Shown here: positions 1-12,337 of the stretch, piece by piece
Layout of the letters: the number at the start of each line of letters is the position of its first letter
Numbering within the stretch: position 1 is the stretch's first letter
Assembly: GCF_910596095.1 (NCBI RefSeq)
Contig: NC_056551.1
Location: forward strand, 10,284,501-10,348,500
Origin: Thunnus maccoyii
Lineage: Eukaryota; Chordata; Actinopteri; Scombriformes; Scombridae
Direction of reading: 5' to 3'
Length of the DNA: 64,000 bases
Position numbers and translations under genes: made by a program
The notes under the pieces: generated by a model
Told to the model about the DNA's origin: nothing
Seen by the model: the letters and a program-made list of their open reading frames with translations, nothing else
Databases searched by the model: none

Positions 1-300
1 CTTTCAGGTGGAGTGGTGGCTCTTCCTGCTGTTTACCAGGAACAGAGGATCCACCTGGTAAATACAAGTTGTTGTTTCTGAATATCTTTTTTTTTTTTTT
101 ACAGGAAGGTGAAGGGAAAAGCGTTTTCCCAAATGTAATTCGATCTGTTCTCTCATTCGTATGTAATGGTGCCCTACTACGTTACCAGTATTCTCTTGTT
201 CTTATCCCAACAATAATACATACAGTACAGTTTCTTTCAAATTATGTTGCTGTTTCATCACAAGTTCCTGCTAACATTAAAAAAGAAAAAATGCAATTGT

Positions 301-337
301 ACCACTTATTGCCTGCAGGTGGCAGGCAATAAGTGGT
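301..337. repeat. Perfect 16-bp inverted repeat, 5-base loop
   Basis: Bases 301-316 and 322-337 are exact reverse complements separated by five bases (317-321), so the transcript of either strand could form a tight hairpin. It lies in an snx30 intron. It is too short and too perfect to resemble a typical microRNA precursor, and is probably a foldback remnant. Confidence 0.8.
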
Positions 338-753
338 CTGAAGGTGGCGACACTGGTGCGTCTACGCCATGGATACAGTTACTAAATGTGAGCGAATGAG
401 TACCATACCATCAGGTGCTTCACATCTACTAATGTAGAAATTTAGGATAGCCATATTTTATATCAGATATATTACATTTTATAGAACCATACTGGTAGTG
501 TGGCATGTTTTAGCCCATTAAACACTAAATGCATGTAATAACATTGCAGGACACCATTTTCCAAGACAGGAGGGCTCAACCTTCCTTGATTTAAGAGTAA
601 GCTACTAAAATTTAGTAGCTTTAGCAAGCAAACATGGATGTTGTGGAAAGTATCATATAGCACCTGAAGAAGTTTCTCACGTTGAAAACATTACTGCACA
701 TCTGTCAGCTTTAACTGTCACTGTTGCATATCAAATTTTCCTTGTACACACTA

Positions 754-1325
754 ATAAAAGGTCTGTCTTATAACAATAGTCAGGTGTCCATATGAACACT
801 GAATCAGGTATTTCTTGCTGTAATCATTCCTCCTGTTCATACTGACCATTAAGAGATCTCTTCATAATGCACTTTCAATGTAAGTGATGGGGGACAAAAT
901 CCACAGTACTTGTTTTTTTGCATTCAAAAGTTTATCTGAGGACAATATGAGGCTTCAGCTGTCTGAATTAGTCATACTGAATTGATTTATTCCACAGTTA
1001 CAGTCTTTTTAGTCAAAAATTCCCTCTTTGCGTCTCAATGGACAGTGTTTTCCTGTTCAGCTGCAGTGGAATGACTGTAACAAAAAGAGGGACTAAAAAG
1101 GCAGTAACTTTGAAAGATATTGCCTTGATTTGAATAATTTGGAAGGCTGAAGCCTCATAGTAGCTTCAAATAAACTTGAAATAATTTTTTGCGCAGAGGG
1201 AGGGCTGTGGATTTTGTCCTCCATCACTTACATTGTAAGTGCGTTATGAAGGGATCTTCTAATGGTCAGTATGATCTAGAGGAATGAAGACACACTTAAA
1301 AAATTGTAACCTATCCTTTAAGGAG
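754..1325. repeat. Foldback (MITE-like) repeat, copy 1
   Basis: Two long inverted arms, 844-906 and 1205-1267, are near-perfect reverse complements, and weaker pairing extends out to about 822 and 1290. A second copy lies at about 23205-23776 with the same arms and the same internal segment (AAAAGTTTAT, GCTTCA, CCCTCTTTTTG-type words). Shared sequence and internal symmetry show a dispersed non-coding element. The outer edges are approximate because target duplications were not found. Confidence 0.75.
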
Positions 1326-1449
1326 ACTTTGTAAAATACAAACAATGACAAATAATAAAAAGGACCATGTATGATAACGTATGATGGATTTCCAACTTCC
1401 ATAGTAACCCATTTAGACAGTGTTACCATGACACCAGCCAATAGCAGAC

Positions 1450-4400
1450 CTTGGTGGAGACTCTGTAGGTGATATAGGTCTCCATGGTGGATACGTGCTT
1501 CTTTGGGTCGTCGACTGTGACAAAAAGGTCGCGGGTCTCCATGGAGGCGTAGGGGTCCCGGGCGTCTGCTTCCAGGTCGTCGTCCAGCTGCAGCCTGTTG
1601 AACAGCGAGGACGCGGAGGCGGGACTCGACGTCTCGACCGGCGTGCCGTTGGTCAGCCCCGCTTCCTGCGTGGACAAACATATATGACACCATGGTGACA
1701 CCAAATTCAGATGGGGGAAAAAAAATGCAAACAAAGAGCTGATAGATTTTGATGCTGATGGTGATGCAGTTGTTTCTCTCTGTCAATGGGGCTCTTGTTG
1801 AGGCTGCTGCTTGCATGCACACCCCGCATCATCTGACACAACATCTCTATTCTTGTCTGTCTAATTGAATGATGGACGAGAGGAGAGAAATGGGGCATTT
1901 GCGGGATGAGGATACATTTCTACAGTTTTCATATGAAAGATACCAACTCTTGGAAAACAGCAGCTAGTTACACCAGAAGTAGGTTTACTTAAGAACACAT
2001 TTGTGTTTCATTTTACTACAACTGTTAGTGGATGTTTGTTTTTGCCATCAACAGATGATAAATATTTATTTTCTTAAGAAAGATTTTCAGTTTACTGTCA
2101 TTTTTTAACCAAAAAAAGCATTGAATCATCACATCTGAGAAGCTGAAACCAACAAATGTTTTGGCATTTTTGCTGAAATAATGACTAAACCGATTAATTG
2201 ATTAGCAAAATAGTCGCAGATTAATTTTCTGTCAATCGATTTATTGACTAATCATTGCAGCTCTACAGTGCATTTAACTTCAGTACCCGGATCAACAAAA
2301 ACAAATCTGATCAGTATTAATATCGAACTGATGCTAAACTATTTATAGACTATTCTAGGATGATCCTCTTCCACAGATATGCTGGTGTAAAGTATGTGCT
2401 GTCAGACTCGTTCTAGCACTTTCCATTTTTCTGTTTTCTATAGCAACAAGTAGACAGCAAACAACAAATATTGCCTGCAGGCTCCATCCAAACACAGCAA
2501 GAGTGCTCAAAAAAGCTATAAAAAAAAAAGGCAAATAACTGGACAGAAGTGGAAGCTGTGGATTGTGTCTCCTTGAATGAAGAACCACCTGTGGATTTGG
2601 ACATGTTATTATTAGAGAAAGGAGAATTATTTCCTACTTCTATGTCCCATTTCATCTCATTTAGCTTCAAAAGGATATAAAAACACATTTCTAAAACGGA
2701 TCAAAGACATTTCACACATTTAAATGGATCAAACACACTTTTCTAAAAAGGTGTAAAAACATAATGAGTGGAGAAACGTGCATGCTAAATTTTAATCTCG
2801 CACATTCAGAAGAAACTCTGCAGGTCTCAGTAGACAAACAGCAGGGACAGCGAGCGACAGAATGTTAAATACAAACACTGACCAAAGTGTAAACACTGCA
2901 ACGGGAACGAAGGTAAAGCAGCGAGGCAGCACGGCTTCATCCTCAAAACTGGTTCTGAAAATAAAACTACCGACCAAACCTCCAACTACAATCTGATCCT
3001 GCCACATTTGATTTTTATCTGAACTCTTCAGGACATATCTTACCTCACATGAGGAAGGAACTACTTTCTTTCTGACACAGGTTAAGGTCCGTGTCATACT
3101 AATGTTCAACCGCAATCACTTTTCTGCTGAACACACTTTTTTTTCTTCTTAAATTGTCTGGAGTGGGCATGTGTGCAACTTCTCAATTCAATTAGTGTCA
3201 AGAGAAGTGCTACCCTCTGTGCCCCCTCTCTCACTCCATCACACTGCGACTCCACACACACACACATTTACTTCACAACACTCTCGCCATCTTTGTGCGA
3301 TACACACAGAGACACACAGACAGGCTGCTGACATTGAAAGTGTTCTTTTTACACCGTGGTGCTAACCTGCACTGGTAATCACAGTTCAGATAATTGCATT
3401 GCGTTGCATCATTACATCACTGTGAATGAACAACCAGGCCACCGCAACACAGTCACGCGCAGACAGTCAGCGAGAAAAGAATCTGAAAATGTTATACTGG
3501 GAGAACTTGATCTGTTTTTTAATACACAGTAGAGCTGGAAGATGCGTGAATGTAATATTAATATTGTGGAATTGGATGTGTGGAATTCTGGTTTTTTGTA
3601 ATACTTATATGTTGCATTTATTTTTAATTTTCTAAACATATATAAGACAGTTTTAACTGAGAGAGATGAAGGGTGAAAAACTTGCACCCAGTTGATAATC
3701 ATATACACATGACTGTTTTTCACAGCAGGCATTTTTGACTTGTCATGGAAGGAAAAGCACAGGTGTTACTAATGACATTAATGATATGACATGTGACGAT
3801 GAGCTAGCATGCACAATACCAGCACCCTGAATCTGAAGCAGCTGAATTAAGGGCTGTGACTAACTAATTATTTTCATTATTGATTGAAGAGTTATTTAGT
3901 CTATAAAATGTCAGAAAAAGGTGAAAAATGGCGATCAATGTTTCTCGAAGCCCAAGCTGACGTCCTCAAATGTCTTTTTTCCCCCGACCAACAGTCCACA
4001 ACCCAAAGATATTCAGTTTAATATCACAGAAGACTAAATAAACCAGAAAATATTCACATTTAAGAAGCTGGAACCAGAGAATTTGACTCAAAATTATCAA
4101 AATAGTTAACGATTAATTTAACTGCTGGCAGCCAATTGCTTAATGGACTGTTGCAGCTCTATGCTCAATGGAATTCATCTATCATCAATCTTATTAGTTA
4201 CATCTGTGCTTTTTCCTACTGTGACATATCAAAATGCTCGATCTATGAAAATAGCCAAACTTCTACTCTACTATTATTGATGAAAAATGAGTCCAAACAC
4301 ACACAAAAAGGAAAAAACAGCTAGAGTACACAAAGTGAGGTCAGTTCATTATACTTCCTTATTCCTGAGAAGGACCATATAAAAAGTATTGTGTATGTAA

Positions 4401-6197
4401 ATATTTAAAATATGCAAAAACAGCAGAGTACACTTGGGGAGCACGTACATTCCCAAAGGTGGCACAATACTCTAAATGTATCACTTTAATAATGAGAAGT
4501 GTTTATAAATGCTAAATCTGCAACTGAATCTGGATTTGCATAAAAATACAGTTTATACAGCAGTTTTTTTTCGTTATAGTAGCCTGAGAGGCACAGTAGG
4601 TCAACAATTATCTACACATGGATCCGGATCCATGACTGAAACTAATCTAAGATGTTCCCTGACCCATGATCTAGCTTTCCACCAGATTTTATTGAAATGT
4701 GTTGACAAGTTGTTTAAATATGCTGCTATCAGACTGGGACCAGAACCATTAACTTCTCGGTGGAGGAGGTAGTAAACGAGGAAACTATTGCCGAGTTCTC
4801 ATTTTTAATTTTGCCTCTGATTGGCTCTGTGTTTTCATGCATTTAAAAAAAAAAACACTAAAAAAGGAAAGTACCTTTACCTTGAAAAGTAGCTTTGTTG
4901 GACAGACATATCATAGCGTCTCCTATTGGTAAAAATGAATTGCAACAACAAGTGGTTAACAATGTTTGATTCCTACAGTGAAGAGAAGGAGGAATAAAAG
5001 CTTTGTGGTTTGTTTGCATGACCCATGTTGGTTTACACGGCACATCTGGGCTGATAATGATGTCAGGTCCTGTTTTTTTTGGAATGTGGAATGAGAGAAA
5101 TCTGTTTTTCTGATAAAACCCATAGCTATTGCAACACATGTACACACATAAAGCTATTTATATGCTGTGACCACATTACAAACACTGAGTGCTTTTTGCT
5201 TAGCTTTAGTGAGATCCTTTCCCCTTCTTTGGACTGCAATAAGACTTAACTGAGGGAGTGTTTTTGGTTGGGGGGGGGGTATCTTTCTTCCAACAGTAAA
5301 TTGACTTGCAAATCTCAAACGGTTAAAGATCCCCTCCAGACATGTTTTAAAATGTATATAAAATAATCTACTTTGAATCATAATTTGTGCTGATATAGTT
5401 TTTCAATAAAAAAAACTTTGATTATCTTGTTAATATCCCTGAAATTACATCTACTCCTTATTCAGGAGTTTAACTGCGGGACACAAGATGTCTTTTAATT
5501 CACTGTAACCTCCATTTTCAGTGTTTGTGCACCGGAGGCTTCAAGTTTCCACATCACACTTGTGTCAGTTGAATACTGGACCAGAATTGGCATCCAAATT
5601 ATTTGTGATGTCATGAATCCTGCTTGTAGGCCCACCCCTTAAAATCTGATTTTCAATGAGCACAGAGAAACTTTCCACTTCTCAGCAGATAAATATGAAA
5701 ACAGTCTTCTGGTGTCAAACTCTGCACATACATCATTCTGCACAGTGAAGCTCAAACATTCAACTGTATGAACAAGAAGGTAAACATATTTTTGAGTGGA
5801 GGGGGACTTTAAGCTTCACCTCTGACCTCATGTCCTGGGCAGCAAATCACGAACACAAATCATGCACATAACATTCATGCTTTTCTCAGTTAAACTTCCA
5901 TCAGTGTCCGACACTTATTTGATGAATAATTAAGCCTATGAACACTGGTACCAGCCTGAAACAGGTTACTTAATAGATTTTAGTTTGGTTAACCGTCCTC
6001 TCTCTCCCTCTGATTGTTTCAAACCGCCGAACCGGTGTCGGTGAAGCCCGGGCAGACCCTACCTTGTCCACTCCGACGGTGACGGTGACATCTGGCCCCG
6101 GGGAGAGCGGCTCGTCGGCGGCGGACAGCGGGTGGAGGATCTCCGCGATGGGCTTCTGCCCCGAGCTGGCCAGGCCTCTCGGAGCGCCGACACTCAT
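1450..6197 (-). CDS. snx30: Sorting nexin-30, first two coding exons (partial)
   Basis: This is the 5' part of a PX-BAR sorting nexin that binds phosphoinositides on endosomes and acts with SNX4/SNX7-type partners in recycling and autophagy. Coding exon 1 is 6063-6197 (45 codons, ATG at 6195-6197, donor AAG|GTAGGG). Coding exon 2 is 1450-1665 (72 codons, acceptor CACGCAG|GAAGCG, donor AAG|GTCTGC). Both junctions are phase 0. Exon 2 has the SNX30 hallmarks [18 protein letters not shown] and then the start of the PX domain ([25 protein letters not shown]). SNX7 is the closest relative, but the serine-rich stretch followed by NRLQLDDD and the [11 protein letters not shown] core fit SNX30 better. 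The rest of the PX domain and the BAR domain must lie left of base 1; I saw no further exon in 1-1449. The gene is head to head with inip. Identity is strong, and the ATG choice is supported by the CpG-rich context and by the similar MxxG start of the family. Confidence 0.88.
2090..2265. repeat. Dispersed repeat family B, partial copy
   Basis: The segment shares the phrases of the 3852-4165 and 52545-52865 copies: an A/T-rich run, GAAGCTG-AACC, then GATTAAT-type words and a closing CATTGCAGCTCTA. It is a partial copy of a non-coding dispersed repeat. Boundaries are approximate. Confidence 0.55.
3852..4165. repeat. Dispersed repeat family B, near full copy
   Basis: It begins with GGCTGTGACTAACTAATTA and closes with GTTGCAGCTCTATG. 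The centre (TAAAATGTCAGAAAAAGGTG; CAGTCCACAACCCAAAGATA; GAAAATATTCACATTTAAGA) recurs in reverse complement at 52545-52865. The ends are themselves weakly inverted, as in a MITE. No coding capacity. Confidence 0.7.
5325..5815. repeat. Dispersed repeat family A, copy 1
   Basis: It shares a long common body with 16365-16740 and with 21645-22790: CCACATCACACTTGTGT near the middle, then ATATGAAAACAGTCTTCT, CAAACTCTGCACATACATCA, and a closing TTTTGAGTGGAGGGGGACTT. Three copies in one window mark it as an abundant dispersed element. No protein is encoded. Confidence 0.75.
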
Positions 6198-6440
6198 GCT
6201 GCGGGAGGCGGGGAGACGTTGCCAGGTGTCGGGGGAGGTAACGGCTGTCCGGTTCTCCGCGGCAGATAGAGTGAAAACAGACGACAGGCTTCTTTTTTCT
6301 CCGCTCAGGTTCTGCTCAGTTGAGATGTTACACCCGCTGGTTGGTCACAACTGTCAGCTGACTCCTACTGCGCAGCTGCGGAGGTTGAAATCACACGAAC
6401 CCGGAGGTAAACATATGTGTCACGTGACAAAGAGCAACGA
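6000..6440. promoter_or_regulatory. CpG-rich promoter region of snx30
   Basis: The sequence around snx30 coding exon 1 and just upstream is visibly richer in CG dinucleotides than its A/T-rich surroundings (for example CGGCGGCGGACAGCGGG near 6117-6133 and CTGCGCAGCTGCGG near 6368). No clear TATA box is seen at a fitting distance. I infer a CpG-type promoter; its exact transcription start is unknown. Confidence 0.5.
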
Positions 6441-7755
6441 ATGACACGCGCAAGATCGTCTATTGAGAAGATCAGTGAACTGTTGAGAAAACCGCAAACC
6501 CTGTTCATTTTATCAAGTTTATTAGCCAAGTATGCAAGCAACTAAGATCAAATGAAAACATTTGAAATTTAAAATATATTTATACAACGGAATAATGATA
6601 GTTTTGAAATGGAATGTAAAACTTGAAATGAACTATTGACTGTACAAAAGAAATATGGACAAAGAAATGAAGTGTATGAAATATATGAAGGTGACAAGAG
6701 CAACAATGAAATGTGACATGTGCATAAATAATTAAATTATGTAACATAGGAGGTTGAATTCAATGCATAATGTTAAGTCTAGTTGGATGAAATACATGAA
6801 AGTGACCAGTGCAAGGGTAAAAAGAGGGATGTGAAATGTAAAGTCCAGTTTGGTAACAGTACAGTTCAGCTATTTAGCAGGACAACAACTTCTGCTGATG
6901 GAGGTCTTTATGGATATATATAAATATAAATATAAATTTAAATTACTTATTGATTTTACAAAAAAAACAAACAACTCAAGGTCTAGCTTTTTTCCAGAGA
7001 TTTTTAACTGCATCTCATGACTGAAACATTGAGTCCGGTCACTTGTTTCAACTCTCAGTTCTTTTAAATCAAGGCTAAAGACTTTTCTGTTCACTGCTGC
7101 CTTTGATGAAATCTTATTTGAGGCTTTCTACTCATTTCTTACACTGCACTGTAACTTTCATTCTCCTTCCTGTTCTATTTGTCAAAGTACTATTTCCAAG
7201 GTCAAGAGTGAACATCTATGCTTATTGATCACTTAGGCCAGCTATTGAATATAACTAATATAATTAGTATTTGATGGCATGAATTCCTATATGTAAACAT
7301 ATTTTCACTTAATGTCTGGACTCTTAGTTTTTTCTTTGTATTATTAATACTAATGTCATCTTGCTCTGCTGCCGTTCACGATGATGTTTTTTGGTCACCG
7401 GAACTAGGAGCAGAGTGAGCGCCCCTCTTTTTTCCTGCTGCCTCAACTCTCTAACTGAAAAACCGGCCAACAAGCAGCCAAAATGTGACTCGCCAACCGC
7501 ACACAATCAAGAGTTATATCGTTATTTTAAACCTTCAGTTTCTGTTACAGTGGTGTACAACAGCACGTATTTAGTCATTTATCCAGTTCAAGTTTAACTT
7601 TATAATCCAGGAGGACTTTTATCGTTGTCTGTTATCATCCGCCATTGTTGCAACATTAGCTTGGCAGACGGAAACCCAAACAAAAAACTTAAATCATTAA
7701 CAGAATCGTTTCTGTAGTTTACTACCCTCACCTTCCTCTTGCTGCTTTCACCGAC
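6441..7755. other. Spacer between head-to-head snx30 and inip
   Basis: This A/T-rich spacer separates the divergent starts of snx30 and inip and should include the inip promoter near 7380-7755. It holds a LINE-like fragment at about 7030-7175. No gene is visible. Confidence 0.5.
7030..7175. mobile_element. Fragment resembling the 3' end of a fish L2/Rex-type LINE
   Basis: The words AACTCTCAGTTCTTTTAAAT and CAAGGCTAAAGACTTTTCTG, followed by CACTGCACTGTAACTTT-like sequence, resemble the 3' tail shared by fish L2-like retroelements and their SINE derivatives. This rests on memory of the family, and only a short tail is present. No reverse transcriptase remains. Confidence 0.45.
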
Positions 7756-10001
7756 ATGGCTACTAATCCTCCAGGACAAGGTAAATATATTGTTTGGGCC
7801 AAACGATATTAACCATCTGCTTCTTACTGCAGGGGCGTAGCTACGATTTCTGCTTCCCCTGAACGCTTTTGGCTCTGGGGCCCCCCTGAAAAATGTCATT
7901 TTAAAGCCTCTCCAACACTGATCCTCTGTACAGATTTTACAACCTCTCATCTCATCTCAGTGCTAAAACCTTCAGGACTAATACATCAAAGCTGAATGAA
8001 AATCTATATCTACTATAACAACTGAGGATATAGCTGAGAGTCTTTTTAAAATTAAATGCTCATATTTTGGTATTTACTTAGCAGCCATGTAACTGTCACT
8101 GTATTATTACTGAAAATACAAATTGATATGTGATTGTTATCAGCTGAAGTCCCGTATGACTGTCGTTCTCAAACTGAAGGACCCCTAAACTGACCCCATT
8201 TGATAAGATTTTGTCCCAGGGTCCTCCATCTGATGCTTTTAGATGTTTTATTACAGAAAGTGTATGAAAGCAAAATAGTCATACATTCTGTCATTGGATG
8301 CAGCAGGAAGCTGTTTTCAGTGAATAGCATAACATCTAAAGAGCCAGATGTTTCCCTCAGGAGTTGCTGTAAACACACTTAAAGTCATCAGGGGCTAGAA
8401 ACATGACTTAAAATGAACATTAACTTTGCTCCATGTCTGCTGGGTGTTCTCCTTATCAACTTAAAAGATGATAATATAACAGTGTTGTTTCTGCTGCCCC
8501 CCCGTGGCTAAAAAGTCAGTTAAGTGAACTCTCCTTATTTAGGCTTTTCTATCTGATTTATCATTTGTCATAACAACTGTCTTGTAGTTCACCCAGTCAA
8601 TTGCATTTAGTCATAATGTTGCACAATATTAATTGATTTAAGTGATATTAGGTGATGTCGTTTGTGCTCTTACATATTGTTCTGTCCCTTTCTCTTTCCC
8701 TGTTGTCATTCTGTCTCTTCCTCTTCTTTTTTTTCTCCATCCAGCCTTCCAGAATAAGGCACGGGTGGCAATCCTGGCCGAGCTGGAGAAGGAGAGGAGA
8801 CGGCTAATGCAGAACCAGTCCATGAACACTCCAGGGGCCAGGTAGAGATCGTATTCAAGTGTTTCCTCTTAGTCAAAACCTTCTTATATCTGCTCATTCA
8901 TTGTCCATAGCCTAAAAAGTTAAAAACGGCCATTACTTGGTGTAAGAACTGTCAACATGAAGGGAATGTCAGTGTCCAGTTACACATTATAAACCAGTCT
9001 TTTCCCCTCACTCTCTCCTCCCTCTCATCCTGCAGCATCTCACTGTCCAGACCGAGTATGAAGGACTTCAGAGACAACGCAGAGCAGCAGCACATCGCTG
9101 CCCAGCAGAAAGCCGCCCTGCAGGTGAGCCACACACAAAACACAAAGACATTACTTCAAATTCCTAGTGCTGTCATTAATTTGAAAATAAATCGGTGCTT
9201 CCCTAATTTCTTTATTAAAAAGTATTATTTTGTGTTGATTTGTATGAGGTTTGGATTCTTACAATGTGTTTATTTAACTAGGTCTTCATTTCTGAGGCAA
9301 CAGTTTGTAATGTTGTTTTGTTGGTTGATGCATCAGCAATTCAGGCAGAAGTTATTGCCAATCGGAATCACAAAGGCATCTGCTCTGAGTCATGTTTGAA
9401 CACCAGCCGAGGACCCGTCGTCAGCTTGAATAGAGGCCTGAAAATCATTATGAGTTATAAGTGAGATTTCAAGGCAACATGAGACATCTTACAAAAGAAG
9501 AGGCTTGATAGTTACTGTCTGGTTGTTGGTGCGTCACTTTCAAACACTTTAGTGTGATGTAACGTGTCGAGGGCAGAAGTCTCAAAAATATTTGTGCCAA
9601 ACACAAAAACTTCATCGAGTTGAACCTTCTACATTCTCTACAGAAACTCTAACAGACATGTTTTTTTTGTCATGGCTACTAAACTAAAAGGTGTTTATGT
9701 ATTTTAATGCGATGACAAAAACAACAATTTAGAGGTTTTATGTGCCAGACTGTTTCTTGGCTCTGAGTAGTAACTTCCTGGAGACACTGTGAGGTTGCCA
9801 GGCAACCAGCAGATAGTAAAGAGTTCCTTTTAAGATTATGTTAAATGATCCTCATTCAGCTATGTAGCACCAACCTTTGCTTAACTGTGTCTTCTCTTGC
9901 AGCATGCGCATGCACACTCAACAGGCTTCTTCATCACTCAGGACTCCTCGTTCGGGAACCTCATCCTCCCTGTCCTCCCACGCCTGGAGCCCGAGTCGTG
10001 A
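7756..10001 (+). CDS. inip: INIP / SOSS complex subunit C (102 aa, complete)
   Basis: INIP is the small subunit of the SOSS complex, with INTS3 and a single-strand DNA-binding protein (NABP1 or NABP2). It works in the nucleus in the response to double-strand breaks. Four coding exons: 7756-7780, 8745-8841, 9036-9123 and 9903-10001, all with GT/AG borders and phases 1, 2 and 0, giving 102 residues (human about 104). The protein starts MATNPPGQAFQNKARVAILA, continues with SLSRPSMKDFRDNAEQQHIA and AAQQKAALQHAHAHS, and ends GNLILPVLPRLEPES, matching the family along its whole length. The start ATG has a good context (GACATGG) and gives the expected short leader. Head-to-head pairing with snx30 is also the human arrangement. 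Identity is very secure. Confidence 0.95.
7781..8744. other. inip intron 1
   Basis: A 964-base intron ending in a polypyrimidine tract and CCATCCAG. I see no exon or recognisable repeat in it. Confidence 0.7.
9124..9902. other. inip intron 3
   Basis: A 779-base intron between the third and last coding exons, ending TCTTCTCTTGCAG. Nothing else is recognised in it. Confidence 0.7.
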
Positions 10002-10386
10002 CCTTTTACCTCTGCCCTGATGTAGAACAATGCTTTGAAGCAACACAGACCCGCATCTTTCTCAGTTTCTTCTTTTAAATCTGAGATTAATGGACAGTTG
10101 TTTGTCATGTTGTAAACAATTTCAGGTGAAAAAGTGTGGATCTATCATTTCTACATTTTCCAGACTAACATGGTGGCTGCTGATTTGAGGAAAGCTTTAA
10201 AAACACCCTGATTAAAGATCCAAGATGGCTATGAAGCATCCTTTTAAGTGGTCCAGGGGCTTAAAGCAAACTACAGAATGCTCTCCTGCTCTGTTGCCTA
10301 TCACGGCACTAATCACACGGCTTTCCATAAAGTGCACATTTTGTCAGGTTTTTACATTTGTAATTGATTTGTATTGATACTTGGAT

Positions 10387-10392
10387 AATAAA
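10387..10392 (+). other. Polyadenylation signal of inip
   Basis: AATAAA stands 386 bases after the inip stop codon, preceded by A/T-rich 3' UTR. It is the first canonical signal downstream on the coding strand. Confidence 0.65.
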
Positions 10393-10637
10393 ATTGTGAC
10401 CTTAAAAGTTGTACATGTAGTGAATTTCAGTTTTTATGAAGGTCTTAATAGCAGTAAGAACCTCTGTGCTACGTTCACATTATCTTATAAAATCAAAAAG
10501 ACCTGCAGCTGAACTTTGCCTTTAATACCAATGGCTGGATTTCACTTGGACTCAAATCTTTTGACTAAGAATGACTTAATATACCGTGCAAACCCCCAAA
10601 ATAAAAAATTTACAATACAATTCTTTCCTGAAAGCAT

Positions 10638-10718
10638 ACAGTACCAAAAGTTTGGACATTGGACAAACTCTCTCATTCAAGTGAATGGGAAAGTGCGTCC
10701 AAACTTTTGACTGGTACT
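10638..10718. repeat. Short foldback repeat
   Basis: The left end ACAGTACCAAAAGTTTGGAC and the right end GTCCAAACTTTTGACTGGTA are imperfect reverse complements. The middle (CATTCAAGTGAATG) is itself palindromic. This pattern matches a small, very common fish MITE. Confidence 0.7.
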
Positions 10719-11329
10719 AAACTTTAGAAGGCTTTAAAATGATTTTAAATTATAATATCATTTTGCAATAATCCCCCATTATTCCTTCACTAATATTAAA
10801 ATATTGTAACTGATTTTTGGATCAATTTATTCTCCATAACTTAGTTTAATAGGTTTTATTTTAGTTCAGTGGTTTAGTTTTATTTAATTTATCGTCTTTG
10901 TGATAAACGTGAAGCACACAGCGACACACGGTGGAAATATCTAGAAATATCTGACAAAGATAAGTAATCCAATAGCTGTAACCCTTTCATTAGTCATTAA
11001 CGCGCTGGATTTAAAGTCTGAAGACCTGCTTTAGTGAACAAAACTGAATTGAAATATTTACTTCTCTGACATGTAGCTATTCTTCCCAGAAAGTTTGGAA
11101 ATAGACAGAAATCCCAGGAGCTTTCTGTTCAGCAGCAGATTAACTTGCAGTTGAATGTGTTGTTATAATATAAATAAAAAATATGATGTCATATTGTCAA
11201 ATGTTTTTTGATGTGACTTCTGACCTCCCAGCCATGCAAAAATGTAATTTAAGCTAATATGTTAATAATATAAGAATAATCATATTAACTTTTTTTTTTA
11301 CATTTAAATGAATATTATTTTTAGCGGTG

Positions 11330-11615
11330 CAGTGGCTCTAGCAATGGAAATGATGACCTGTCAGTCAGTCTATCTATTGGTTCATCACTTTAGTCCAGTG
11401 ACTTTACCTCTAGCTCCACCATGAGGTTGAAATTTGCGGCTTTGAGTGAAATATCTTGACAACTATTAGACAGCCTGCCATTAAATTTGATACAAGACAT
11501 GAGGATAAATTGTAATGATGTTGATGATCTCCTGACTTTTCATCTAGCACCATCATTATGTCAAAAGTTCATTTTGTCCAATATTGGTTATGGACAAATT
11601 ATTGCAAAACTAACT
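11330..11615. repeat. Dispersed repeat family C, copy 1
   Basis: It shares word order with 61015-61440: CCATGAGGTTGAAATTTG, TGAGTGAAATATCTTGACAA, TGATGATCTCCTGACTTTTC, CATCTAGCACCATCAT. It is a diverged copy of a non-coding repeat common in fish. Edges are approximate. Confidence 0.55.
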
Positions 11616-12337
11616 CTTAGTCTTATTAAAATAAAAAAGACTTGACACAATTCACTCAGATTTTAGTAATGTATTGTTTAAACACAGGTTAGCAGCACAC
11701 AAAACAACACACACAACAAAATGAATACAGTATATTACCATGCATAATCTTTTTTTCTCAGTCTGAACTTTGAATCCTTAAAAAGTCCCTTACTAATCAG
11801 ACAACTGGAATTATAAAGTGGTGTGAGTAACCACCACCAGTTGCTTCATAATGCTGATGTTTAACTTTGTTATTGCTTTTCAAAGATTGGAACTTGATTA
11901 TAATGTGCTCTCTTGACAGCAGTTTAAAACAATGGTAAACACTTTTGCGGACACTCCCGTAAAATTTAAAAACAAATAGCTTTTTCTTTCCGGAGTTGCA
12001 ATTTTGCATGAGTGTTTCACAATCACAGAAGAAATCCACTGGACAGGAAAATAACACCTTATTTGTACACCAACAAATGTGGCCAGAATGCAGTGCAGAT
12101 GCCTTACATGATCAAAAGTACATGAGATTGTGGAAAAGTTGGTGTAACAAAAAAGACCAACTTGCAGCCTGTAATGTGTTCAGATGGTACAGGACATAAC
12201 TGTAGAAGAAGAGAATCCAAGAGTTAACTTTTCCTTTGTTTGGATTTCTTTTTATATGTACAAGAAGTATGCAGTAGTTTGTGCATCACAGGCCTCTTAT
12301 TATGGGAAAGAGTCAGTCGGCACAATATCTGTAGCTG

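Larger units (their letters stand above)
1..1449. other. snx30 intron 2 (part)
   Basis: This stretch is intronic to snx30 and continues beyond the left edge. It holds a perfect 16-base inverted repeat (301-337) and one copy of a foldback repeat (about 754-1325). I see no coding exon. The short open frames here lack family similarity. Confidence 0.6.
1666..6062. other. snx30 intron 1
   Basis: A 4.4-kb intron between the two coding exons. It contains three dispersed repeats (about 2090-2265, 3852-4165 and 5325-5815). Open frames here are short and unrelated to the host gene. No other exon is supported. Confidence 0.6.
10393..12337. other. Intergenic region between convergent inip and the CCDC106-type gene
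   Basis: It contains the 3' UTR of the minus-strand gene near 12337, a foldback repeat at 10638-10718 and a family C repeat at about 11330-11615. No coding exon is recognised. Confidence 0.55.

Noticed and set aside
301-337. MicroRNA precursor
   Set aside because: Arms are only 16 bases and perfect, with no longer imperfect stem around them.
1259-1822. 187-codon open frame on the minus strand
   Set aside because: It overlaps snx30 exon 2 in another frame; the real frame gives the SNX30 PX start.
6064-6444. 126-codon open frame on the plus strand
   Set aside because: It is antisense to snx30 exon 1 and its CpG-rich leader; no family similarity.
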